64,000 nucleotides of DNA from Massilia sp. WG5 (GTDB lineage: Bacteria; Pseudomonadota; Gammaproteobacteria; Burkholderiales; Burkholderiaceae_D): positions 1,240,001 through 1,304,000 of the forward strand of contig NZ_CP012640.2 of NCBI RefSeq assembly GCF_001412595.2. Direction: 5' to 3'. How positions within the stretch are numbered: position 1 is the stretch's first letter; each line of letters begins with the position of its first letter. The position numbers and the translations under genes were made by a program. Below, in pieces: positions 53,223 through 60,690 of this stretch. The notes beneath the pieces are model-generated. The model ran no database searches. It was not told the DNA's origin and saw only the letters and a list, made by a program, of their open reading frames with translations.

Positions 53223-54893
53223 CGCAAAGTCCTCCTCGCGGAATTCGGCGCCGGCCCGCGCGCCTGCCTGCTCGGCCTTGCGCAGCTCGACCCGGCGGAT
53301 CTTGCCGGAGATGGTCTTCGGCAGCTCGGTGAACTCCAGGCGGCGGATCCGCTTGTAGGGCGACAGGCGTTCGCGCGCGAAGGCGAAGATGGCGCCGGCC
53401 AGGTCGCGGGTCGGCTCGACGCCGGGACGCAGCGTGATGAAGGCCTTCGGCACCGACAGGCGCAGCGGATCTGGGCTGGGCACGATCGCCGCCTCCAGCA
53501 CGTCCGGGTGCTCGATCAGCACGCTCTCCAGTTCGAAGGGGCTGATGCGGTAGTCCGAGGACTTGAACACGTCGTCGTTGCGGCCGACGTAGAAATAGTA
53601 GCCGTCCGCGTCGATGCTGGCGGTGTCGCCAGTGTGGTAATGGCCGCCGCGCATGACGTCCGCGGTCTTGGCCTCGTCGCCCTCGTAGCACAGCATCAGG
53701 CCGAGCGGGGCCGGGTCGAGCGTCAACGCGATCTCGCCCTCTTCGGCCGGCTGCTCGTCGATGTCGAGCAGGGTCACGCGGTAGCCCGGCAGCGGCCGTC
53801 CCATCGAGCCCGGCTTGACCAGCTGCCCCGGCGGATTGCCGATCTGGCAGGTGGTTTCGGACTGGCCGAAGCCATCGCGGATGCGGATGCCCCAGGCGCG
53901 CTCGACCTGTTCGATCACTTCCGGATTCAGCGGCTCGCCGGCGCCGACCAGCTCGCGCAGCGGCGGCTTCCAGGCCGTCAGGTCTTCCTTGATCATCATG
54001 CGCCACACGGTCGGCGGCGCGCACAGCGACGTCACGCCGCAGCGGCAGATCACATCCAGGCAGGCGCGTGCCGAGAAGCGCTCATAGTTGTAGACGAAGA
54101 TGGTGGCGCCGGCATTCCATGGCGCGAAGAAGCAGCTCCAGGCATGCTTGGCCCAACCGGGCGAGCTGATGTTCCAGTGGACGTCGCCCTGCTTCAGGCC
54201 GATCCAGTACATGGTCGACAGGTGGCCGACCGGATAGCTCTGCTGGCTGTGCAGCACCAGCTTGGGTTTGGCGGTGGTGCCGGAGGTGAAGTACAGCAGC
54301 AGCGGGTCGGTGGCCATCGTGACGCCATCCGCGGCGAACTGCGCGTCCGCGGCGGCGCTGTCGGCGAAGTCGGCCCATCCGTCCGGCCTGCCGCCGACCG
54401 CGATGCGGGTGTAGTCGCCGGCCAGTTCCCCGAACTTGTGGGTTTCCGATGCCTGGGCGATCACGTGGCGGATGTGGCCGCGCTGCAGGCGGTCTTCGAG
54501 GTCGGCGGGCGAGACCAGCATCGTGGTCGGCACCAGCACGGCGCCCAGCTTGATCCCGGCCAGCATGATCTCCCACAGCTCGACGCGGTTCGGCAGCATC
54601 AGCAGGACGCGGTCGCCGCGCACCACGCCCCGTTCGCGCAGCCAGTTGGCCACCCGGTTCGAGCGCGCGGCCATGTCGGCATAGCTGATCTTCTTCTCGC
54701 CGCCGTCTTCCTCGACCACCCACAGGGCCGGGGCCTGGTTATCGCGCGCCTGGACGTCGAAGAAGTCGAGCGCCCAGTTGAATTCATGGAGTTCGGGCGC
54801 CCGGTAGTCGCGGTAGGCGGTGTCGTAGTCGACGCGATGCTCTTGCAGGAAGTCGCGCGCCTGGATGAAGCGCTCGTAGGGTGTTGCGGCCAT
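53217..54893 (-). CDS. Medium-chain acyl-CoA synthetase (AMP-forming)
   Basis: ANL-superfamily ligase of 558 residues, closest in layout to medium-chain/benzoate acyl-CoA synthetases. It adenylates a carboxylic acid and transfers it to CoA. Motifs: LLYFTSGTTAKPKLVLH (P-loop), NISSPGWAKHAW, GFGQSETT, YHTGDTASIDADGYYFYVGRNDDVFKSSDYRISPFELE (hinge), and the catalytic Lys in LPKTISGKIRR near residue 533. AAGGAGACAGCC precedes the ATG. Its 3' end abuts the oxygenase gene in frame. Confidence 0.92.
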   Translation of the reverse strand: MAATPYERFIQARDFLQEHRVDYDTAYRDYRAPELHEFNWALDFFDVQARDNQAPALWVVEEDGGEKKISYADMAARSNRVANWLRERGVVRGDRVLLMLPNRVELWEIMLAGIKLGAVLVPTTMLVSPADLEDRLQRGHIRHVIAQASETHKFGELAGDYTRIAVGGRPDGWADFADSAAADAQFAADGVTMATDPLLLYFTSGTTAKPKLVLHSQQSYPVGHLSTMYWIGLKQGDVHWNISSPGWAKHAWSCFFAPWNAGATIFVYNYERFSARACLDVICRCGVTSLCAPPTVWRMMIKEDLTAWKPPLRELVGAGEPLNPEVIEQVERAWGIRIRDGFGQSETTCQIGNPPGQLVKPGSMGRPLPGYRVTLLDIDEQPAEEGEIALTLDPAPLGLMLCYEGDEAKTADVMRGGHYHTGDTASIDADGYYFYVGRNDDVFKSSDYRISPFELESVLIEHPDVLEAAIVPSPDPLRLSVPKAFITLRPGVEPTRDLAGAIFAFARERLSPYKRIRRLEFTELPKTISGKIRRVELRKAEQAGARAGAEFREEDFAG

Positions 54894-54950
54894 GGCTGTC
54901 TCCTTGTTCGCGGAAATTTATTTTCTAGTGCGAACATTCTGCCATGATTA

Positions 54951-56645
54951 TTACCGCCGCAACTCCTTCACGTCGCCGATGCTGACCTCGTCCCGCGGCG
55001 TCATCATGTCGATCACGCGGCAGTCGCCGCACATGCGCATGCGGTCGATGTTCCCCGCGAAGGCCGGATGCGAGGCCAGGCGCGCCAGCATCATCTCCAC
55101 CATGCGCAGGGTGCCGAAGGGCTTGCTGCAGCGGATGCAGTGGAAGGGCTGGGTTTCGTTCAGCACCACGGTCTGCTTGCGCGTCTCCGTCAGGTTCATG
55201 CGCGGCACCAGGCGAATCGCATCTTCGGGACAGGTGGTGGCGCACAGGCCGCACTGCACGCAGTTCTTCTCGACGAAGCGCAGCTGGGGCGCGTTCTGGC
55301 CATCCATCAGCGCGGAACTCGGGCAGGCGCCGACACAGGACATGCACAGGCTGCAGGCGGCCGAATCCACCGCCAGCGTGCCGAAGGGTGCCTTGGGGGG
55401 CAGCGCGATTTCCGCGACCTGCGCGGGCGCGTGGCGCACCAGGTGGTCGAGGGCGTAGTCGAGCGTGTTGCGCTTGTCCTGGGCGACGTTGAAGCCGGCG
55501 CGCTGGGCCGGCGCCTGGCCGCGCGGGGCGTGCTGCAGGGCGAGCGCCAGCTCGTCCGGGCTGCTCGCGCGCAGCAGCTGCAGGTGCGGACCGGCGTAAC
55601 CGAGGCCGTCCAGGATCGCCTGGGCGATTTCCATCTGCTGCGCCAGCGCGGCCGCGTACTGCGGCGCCTCGGCTTCCGTCATCAGGACCGTGACGCCGGC
55701 CGCGCCATAGGCCAGCGCGCTGAACCAGAGGTCGATGCCGGTCGAGGCGGTATGGTGCAGGCCGAGCGGCAGCAGGCGTCCCGGGATGGCGCTGCCCTGC
55801 CCGGCCTCGGCCTGGGCCAGCAGGGCCGCCCCTTCCACGCCGTGCAGCAGCAGGACCGGCTCGAGCCCGCCCGCGTCCGCATAGGCCTGCAGCGCGGTCT
55901 TGATGCGGCCGCCCGTATGGCTTGCGCTCGGGTAGGCATAGGACATGGCCCCGGTCGGGCAGACCGTGGTGCAGGCGCCGCAACCGGCGCACAGGTAGGG
56001 GTTCACCTTGACCAGGTCGCCCGCGCCTTCGATCGCGCCGGCCGAGCAGATCTCGACGCAGGCGTTGCAGCCGACCAGCTGGTTGCGGCTGTGGGCGCAC
56101 AGGCGCTCCTTGTAGCTGAAGTATTTCGGCTTCTCGAATTCGCCGACCATGTCCAGCAGCTGCTCGACCGCTTGCGCACGGGCGGCCTCATCCGGACCCG
56201 GCGCGTGGTAGCCGTGCGGATGCTGGTGGGTGCTGATCTGGGGGCTGGCGCCGAGGTCCAGCACCAGGTCGAACTTGCCGTGTTCCGGCGCCTTGCCGGG
56301 CGCCTGCCAGGTCGCCTGGAAGGCGCCCAGCCAGCCGCTCAGCACCACCGCACGGGCCTGGAAGACGGGATAGATGCGCAGCGGGGGCCGGTTTTCCCCC
56401 TGCGCTTCCTCGTCCAGCAGCAGTACGGTCACGTTCAGGCCGCCGGCGAGGCGGTCGGCCCAGGGCAGCGCATGAAAGCTGCTGCCGATGACCAGGGTGC
56501 GGCCGGCGGAGCGGTAGCCGACCGTGTCCAGCGCCTCGACCGGCTCGATGCCGGCGATCGCGGCGATGGCGGCCGTGCGGGCGAGCAGGTTGCGCGCTTC
56601 CCCAGCCGGATCGGCGCCCTGTCCTTCGATGAAACGGATATTCAT
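54951..56645 (-). CDS. Polyferredoxin-like protein of the formate dehydrogenase cluster
   Basis: A 564-residue iron-sulfur protein. The N-terminal part is Rossmann-like (AGRTLVIGSSFHALPWADRLAGGL). Four 4Fe-4S cysteine sets follow: CNACVEICSAG, CAGCGACTTVCPTG, CSLCMSCVGACPSSAL, CVQCGLCATTCPEDAI, plus C-terminal CIRCSKPFG and CGDCRV. It may carry electrons or assist assembly of the dehydrogenase. The start overlaps the DUF3306 stop (ATGA). Confidence 0.85.
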   Translation of the reverse strand: MNIRFIEGQGADPAGEARNLLARTAAIAAIAGIEPVEALDTVGYRSAGRTLVIGSSFHALPWADRLAGGLNVTVLLLDEEAQGENRPPLRIYPVFQARAVVLSGWLGAFQATWQAPGKAPEHGKFDLVLDLGASPQISTHQHPHGYHAPGPDEAARAQAVEQLLDMVGEFEKPKYFSYKERLCAHSRNQLVGCNACVEICSAGAIEGAGDLVKVNPYLCAGCGACTTVCPTGAMSYAYPSASHTGGRIKTALQAYADAGGLEPVLLLHGVEGAALLAQAEAGQGSAIPGRLLPLGLHHTASTGIDLWFSALAYGAAGVTVLMTEAEAPQYAAALAQQMEIAQAILDGLGYAGPHLQLLRASSPDELALALQHAPRGQAPAQRAGFNVAQDKRNTLDYALDHLVRHAPAQVAEIALPPKAPFGTLAVDSAACSLCMSCVGACPSSALMDGQNAPQLRFVEKNCVQCGLCATTCPEDAIRLVPRMNLTETRKQTVVLNETQPFHCIRCSKPFGTLRMVEMMLARLASHPAFAGNIDRMRMCGDCRVIDMMTPRDEVSIGDVKELRR

Positions 56646-57163
56646 TGTGTCTCTTGTTCAGGTGGTTGTTGTGGTGCTGCGTGTGGTGCTGCGTGTGGTT
56701 CTACGTCTTGTTCTGCTTTCGCGTCTTCCGGCTCGTCCCCGATCATCTTCATGAACACGCTCTTCGCATGCTCGAGCGAGGCCAGCATCGCTTCGGACAT
56801 GGGGCTGGGCTTGGTGTAGTCGTCGATGTAGACGTCCAGCCCGTCCATCACATTGAAGTGCGGGTCCGCGAACAGTTTTTTCAGCGCGCTGCGGCGCACG
56901 GCCTGGTCGACGCCGCGGGCCACGAAGGCGGAAAAATCGGCGTCCGCGTCCAGCGCGGCCACATCCTCCAGGGTGGGCGGCGGGCGCGGCGCATCGGGCT
57001 CGGGCGCCGTCCGCAGCGGCTGCGGAACGGGCAGCGCAACCGCATCGTCCTGCGTTGCCTCGGCCAGGGGCGCGGGCGCCGGCTCGCGTCCCTCGCGGAC
57101 CTCGGTCTTGCGGCGCGCCCAGCGGCGCAGGAATCCTTCTTCGGGCATGGCGCGCTCGGTCAT
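56642..57163 (-). CDS. DUF3306 protein
   Basis: A 173-residue protein with the DUF3306 pattern EEGFLRRWARRKTEV near the N-terminus and SALKKLFADPHFNVMDGLDVYIDDY in the core. These occur almost only in formate dehydrogenase operons of Burkholderiales and relatives; the exact role is unknown, possibly assembly. The C-terminus is a low-complexity PHAAPHAAPQQPPEQ tail. An ATG at 57148 is an alternative start. Confidence 0.85.
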   Translation of the reverse strand: MTERAMPEEGFLRRWARRKTEVREGREPAPAPLAEATQDDAVALPVPQPLRTAPEPDAPRPPPTLEDVAALDADADFSAFVARGVDQAVRRSALKKLFADPHFNVMDGLDVYIDDYTKPSPMSEAMLASLEHAKSVFMKMIGDEPEDAKAEQDVEPHAAPHAAPQQPPEQETQ

Positions 57164-57170
57164 CCGCGCA

Positions 57171-57611
57171 TCATCCGTGCTGGCGGCCGCGGCGCGGCTT
57201 GGGCTGGTAATGCTCGCGCAGGTAGCTCGCCACCCAGGCGTAGATATCGGCCGGCATGGTCACGCCGTCGGCGTTTTCGCCGGAGTCGAACATGCGCGTG
57301 CCTTCGACATAGCTGACCGAAGCCCGCACCGGCATCGCCCGCCCGTCCTCCATGCGCCACAGCACGAAGACCTTGGATTCGGGCGCCAGCACGTTCTCGT
57401 AGTAGCCTTCGTTCTCGTCGGTGTAGAGCTCGAGTTCGAGCCCGGAGACGAGGTAGTAGTCGCGCTCCGGCGTCTGGCTCAGCATCTGCACCTGCGCCAG
57501 GTTGCCGCGGTCGGGCACCACGCCCACCGCTTCCCAGGCTTCGTCGGCCCAGATGTGCTTGACGCTGCGGCGCTGCATCAGCACCGCGATCGGCATGCTG
57601 CCCATTTTCAT
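57171..57611 (-). CDS. DUF3305 protein
   Basis: A 146-residue protein, PIAVLMQRRSVKHIWADEAWEAVGVVPD near the N-terminus and LELELYTDENEGYYENVLAPESKVFVLWRMEDG in the middle, both typical of DUF3305. It pairs with DUF3306 in formate dehydrogenase clusters. AAGGAAGC lies upstream of the ATG. The C-terminus is basic (HYQPKPRRGRQHG). Function unknown. Confidence 0.85.
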   Translation of the reverse strand: MKMGSMPIAVLMQRRSVKHIWADEAWEAVGVVPDRGNLAQVQMLSQTPERDYYLVSGLELELYTDENEGYYENVLAPESKVFVLWRMEDGRAMPVRASVSYVEGTRMFDSGENADGVTMPADIYAWVASYLREHYQPKPRRGRQHG

Positions 57612-57630
57612 CGCTTGTCCGCTTCCTTTT

Positions 57631-58170
57631 TCACTTCTTGCTCACGTCCGTCGGCGTCCCTTTCTGGACGGTCGGCGGCATATCCTTCGGCTGGGGCCTG
57701 GTCTGCCCCTTCTTGACGTCCTGGCTCGGCGGCGCCGTTCCCAGCTTTTCGCTCTTGATCGCGGGATTCGGGGACGCCTGGCCGGCGGCGGTCGTGTTGC
57801 CCGCGCCCAGCGATCCCGGCGGCGGCGGGCTGGCAGCCCCGGCCGCGGTCACTGGCGCGGCAGCGGCGCCGGCAGCCGGGGCGGCTGCCGCGATGGCGAC
57901 CGCGGGATGGCTCTTCCAACCCTGCTGGGCGGCGCGCGAACGCCAGTGTGCGGTGACGGCGTCCATCGAAGCCGCCAGGCTTTCCTTGTCCTTGGCGGCC
58001 TGGGCGTCGGCCTTGGCCTTTTTCTCGGCGGCGGCCTGCTGCTGGGCCGGGGTCGGCGGCGGCAGCGCCGCCCAGGCGACGCTCGCCAGCAGCAGCCCCG
58101 CGATCAGCAAGGCGGTCTTGATCGCAGGATGCCGTCCGCTATGCCTGCGCCTGAAATGATGCGTCCTCAT
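57631..58170 (-). CDS. Hypothetical secreted protein
   Basis: A 179-residue protein with an N-terminal signal peptide (KTALLIAGLLLASVAWAA) after a basic region, then a Lys/Ala-rich coiled helix (QQQAAAEKKAKADAQAAKDKES), an Ala/Pro-rich linker and a low-complexity tail. No family recognised; it lies between DUF3305 and the lipoprotein, so it is probably part of the same transcript. AGGAGG precedes the ATG. Confidence 0.7.
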   Translation of the reverse strand: MRTHHFRRRHSGRHPAIKTALLIAGLLLASVAWAALPPPTPAQQQAAAEKKAKADAQAAKDKESLAASMDAVTAHWRSRAAQQGWKSHPAVAIAAAAPAAGAAAAPVTAAGAASPPPPGSLGAGNTTAAGQASPNPAIKSEKLGTAPPSQDVKKGQTRPQPKDMPPTVQKGTPTDVSKK

Positions 58171-58188
58171 GGCATGGTCCTCCTTCTG

Positions 58189-58635
58189 TCAGCGTCCCGG
58201 CGCGGCGCTGTTTGCACCGGGGTCGCGGTGGGCGGCGGCCGGCTGCGGCGCCGGCGCGGCATCCGGCTTGACCGGGTTGGTGCCGCTGTCGCCGGACGGC
58301 TTATCGGTGGCGCCCATCTGCGCGCTACCCTTGGCCGGCGTCGACACGCCCTTGCTCGGTCCCTGGCCGGTTTCGGTCACACTGCCGCCGGTACCCGCGC
58401 CCGCGGTATTGCCGCCGGCGCCGCCGGCGATGCCCGGGGTGCCGCCCGCATAGGTCGCGTCGGTCTTGCGTTTGTCGTTGCGCGCCATCACCTGGCCGCT
58501 GGTGCCGCCGCCGGCCGTGACCATGCCCGGGAACTTGGTCTCGCGCATGGCCTGGTCACCGTGGCGCGTGCAGGCGGCCGCGGCCAGCAACAGCGCCACG
58601 GTCGTTGCATGCATAAGAAAAATTGATGCTTTCAT
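58189..58635 (-). CDS. Hypothetical lipoprotein
   Basis: A 148-residue lipoprotein, lipobox ALLLAAAAC (Cys about 22). The mature part is Gly/Ala/Thr/Pro-rich and repetitive (GTPGIAGGAGGNTAGAGTGG), probably unstructured. Start ATG overlaps the gamma-subunit stop (ATGA). The frame is open upstream to 58752, but the overlap decides. Function unknown. Confidence 0.7.
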   Translation of the reverse strand: MKASIFLMHATTVALLLAAAACTRHGDQAMRETKFPGMVTAGGGTSGQVMARNDKRKTDATYAGGTPGIAGGAGGNTAGAGTGGSVTETGQGPSKGVSTPAKGSAQMGATDKPSGDSGTNPVKPDAAPAPQPAAAHRDPGANSAAPGR

Positions 58636-59735
58636 GGGCGGACTCCGGGCGGCAGATTGCCGGGCGCACTGCCGGATGGCGGATGGTCGGGCGGCGGCAC
58701 GTGTTTGTCGAAGGTGCCGACCGGTACGCCGGCCTTCACCTCGTCGTACCACACGCCGTGGTGGGCCTTGGCCCAGGACTCGTCGACGTCGCCATGGCGC
58801 ATGGCGTGGTAGGCGCCCGGCGTACCCCAGGTGCCGATATAGATGTGGCCCATGGCGGCGGCGATGTAGAAGGTGGCGCCGAGCAGGTGCAGGTAGTTGG
58901 CGATCTGCAGCACGTAGCGGGTCTGGCCGAAGGTGATGAAGTCCAGGACCAGGCCGCTGATCGACATCACCAGGCCCAGCAGGGTCACGCCGAACCAGAA
59001 CCAGCTCTTTTCGCCGGCGTTGAAGAAGCCGGCCGGCACATGCTCATGGGTCAGCATGCCGCCGCCCTTGCGGAACCACAGCCAGTCGATGCGGCGGAAG
59101 AAATTCCGGTGCAGGAAGGTGAAGAACATCGCCACCGAGCACAGGATGAACAGCGGGCCGATGAAGTTGTGCAGGTATTTGAAGATGTAGGCGATGAAGG
59201 CGAAGATGTCGTGCCCCAGCAGCGGAATCAGGATCTTCTTGCCGAACAGGATCACCAGGCCGGTGACGGCCAGGATGATGAAGCTGATCGCCGTGGCCCA
59301 GTGGATGAAGCGCTCCCAGTCCGTGAAGCGGCGGATGCGCCGTCCCGTATCCGGCTCGTCGGCCTTGATCTTGCCGACCACCTTCGCGACCACCAACACC
59401 CCCAGCAGCGCCAGCACCAGCACGACGCCGGACAGCATCGCCAGCGGCCCGTTGCGCAGCACGCGCCATTCGTTGCCGCCGCGCTGGACGATCACCGTGC
59501 CTTCCTTCTGGCCGTACTGGCCGAGGTAGTGTCGGTCGATGTGCACGCGGCCGGAATCCTTCGAGGCGAGACCCGGTTCGGGCGAGCGCGAATCCTTCTC
59601 GGCCTGGAGGATGGTCTGTTCCTCGGCGTAGGCCGGCTGCGCGCGATTGTTCGGCACCCCGGCCCAGGCCGTCGACAGGCTCAGCGCCATGAAGAACGCC
59701 ATCAGCAGGGACGCACACCAGTGGAATGATCGCAT
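58632..59735 (-). CDS. Formate dehydrogenase gamma (cytochrome b556) subunit
   Basis: A 367-residue inner-membrane cytochrome that takes electrons from the iron-sulfur subunit and reduces quinone. Signal peptide (LLMAFFMALSLSTAWA) and a periplasmic segment come first, then four to five TM helices with heme His in RFTDWERFIHWATAISFIILA, YIFKYLHNFIGPLF and YLHLLGATFYIAAAMGHIYIGT. It is longer at the N-terminus than E. coli FdnI/FdoI, as usual in this clade. GAGGAG before the ATG. Confidence 0.92.
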   Translation of the reverse strand: MRSFHWCASLLMAFFMALSLSTAWAGVPNNRAQPAYAEEQTILQAEKDSRSPEPGLASKDSGRVHIDRHYLGQYGQKEGTVIVQRGGNEWRVLRNGPLAMLSGVVLVLALLGVLVVAKVVGKIKADEPDTGRRIRRFTDWERFIHWATAISFIILAVTGLVILFGKKILIPLLGHDIFAFIAYIFKYLHNFIGPLFILCSVAMFFTFLHRNFFRRIDWLWFRKGGGMLTHEHVPAGFFNAGEKSWFWFGVTLLGLVMSISGLVLDFITFGQTRYVLQIANYLHLLGATFYIAAAMGHIYIGTWGTPGAYHAMRHGDVDESWAKAHHGVWYDEVKAGVPVGTFDKHVPPPDHPPSGSAPGNLPPGVRP

Positions 59736-59745
59736 GGTCGGCTCC

Positions 59746-59958
59746 TCAGGGATTGGCCCGGTTGTATTCGTTCTGGTGCTGGTTGCGGTTGCTGATCGTG
59801 CCCCACCAGGACAGGCGGTCGTTGTGGAACCAGGTGGCGAAGGGGCGGTTGTCCTTCTTGCCGGCGTACTGGCCCTTCACCCACTTCGGATGCTGGTCGA
59901 CCTCGAGGCAGCCGGACAGCAGCGCCAGCGGCAGGAGAATGAGGAATAGTCGCTTCAT
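59746..59958 (-). CDS. Small lipoprotein of the formate dehydrogenase operon
   Basis: A 70-residue lipoprotein: MKRLFLILLPLALLSGC signal with Cys 17, then a mature region with KWVKGQYAGKKDNRPFATWFHNDRLSWWGT. The ATG overlaps the FdhB stop (ATGA), so it is translated from the dehydrogenase transcript. Similar tiny proteins sit in this place in related operons; they may sit at the cytochrome-subunit surface, which is inference. Confidence 0.8.
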   Translation of the reverse strand: MKRLFLILLPLALLSGCLEVDQHPKWVKGQYAGKKDNRPFATWFHNDRLSWWGTISNRNQHQNEYNRANP

Positions 59959-60638
59959 GTCGGCAGCCTCCCCGGATCGTTCTGCGTATCCTTCAGGTTC
60001 TGGTTCGGGCGCGGGCCTTCGCCGGTGGCCTTGATCTCGCCGCCGCGCTTCGGCTTGCCGTAGGCGATATCCCAGCCCCACAGTTCCGGACCGTAGCCGC
60101 GGGTCTCGACGCGCTGGCGGTAGATGTCCGAGATGATGCCGGCGTCGCCGGCGATCAGGGCCTTGGTGCCGCACATCTCGGCGCAGGCCGGCAGCTTGCC
60201 TTCGGCGATGCGGTTGCGGCCGTATTTCTTGAACTCGGCTTCCGAGGTGTCCGGTTCCGGGCCGCCCGAGCAGAAGGTGCACTTGTCCATCTTGCCGCGG
60301 TGGTTGAACAGGCCGCTTTCCGGGAACTGCGGCGCGCCGAACGGGCAGGCGTAATAGCAATAGCCGCAGCCGATGCACTGGTCCTTCGAGTGCAGCACGA
60401 TGCCGTCCTCGGTGTGGTAAATGCAGTTGACCGGACACACCGCCAGGCAGGGGGCGTCGGTGCAGTGCATGCAGGCCATCGAGATCGAGCGCTCGCCGGG
60501 GACGCCGTCGTTGATGGTCACCACGCGGCGCCGGTTCACGCCCCACGGCGTCTCGTTCTCGTTCTTGCACGCCGTCACGCAGCCGTTGCAGTCGATGCAG
60601 CGCTCGGTGTCGCAAATAAACTTCATCCTTGCGGCCAT
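59955..60638 (-). CDS. Formate dehydrogenase beta (iron-sulfur) subunit
   Basis: A 227-residue electron-transfer subunit with four [4Fe-4S] sets: CDTERCIDCNGCVTAC, CMHCTDAPCLAVCPV, CIGCGYCYYACPFGAP, and CTFCSG with CAEMC. It links the Mo/W site to cytochrome b. No C-terminal TM anchor is visible, unlike E. coli FdnH. AGGAG before the ATG. Confidence 0.93.
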   Translation of the reverse strand: MAARMKFICDTERCIDCNGCVTACKNENETPWGVNRRRVVTINDGVPGERSISMACMHCTDAPCLAVCPVNCIYHTEDGIVLHSKDQCIGCGYCYYACPFGAPQFPESGLFNHRGKMDKCTFCSGGPEPDTSEAEFKKYGRNRIAEGKLPACAEMCGTKALIAGDAGIISDIYRQRVETRGYGPELWGWDIAYGKPKRGGEIKATGEGPRPNQNLKDTQNDPGRLPT

Positions 60639-60654
60639 GGCAAAACTCCTAAAC

Positions 60655-60682
60655 TTGGGTCCCCGCCTGCGCGGGGACGACG
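60655..60682. repeat. REP-like palindrome between fdh genes
   Basis: GTCCCCGC (60659-60666), CTGC, GCGGGGAC (60671-60678), a perfect 8-bp stem flanked by TGG and GACG. Palindromes of this type are widely dispersed in proteobacterial genomes (from memory). It sits in the 52-bp gap between alpha and beta genes and may tune mRNA stability. Confidence 0.55.
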
Positions 60683-60690
60683 TTACCCGG

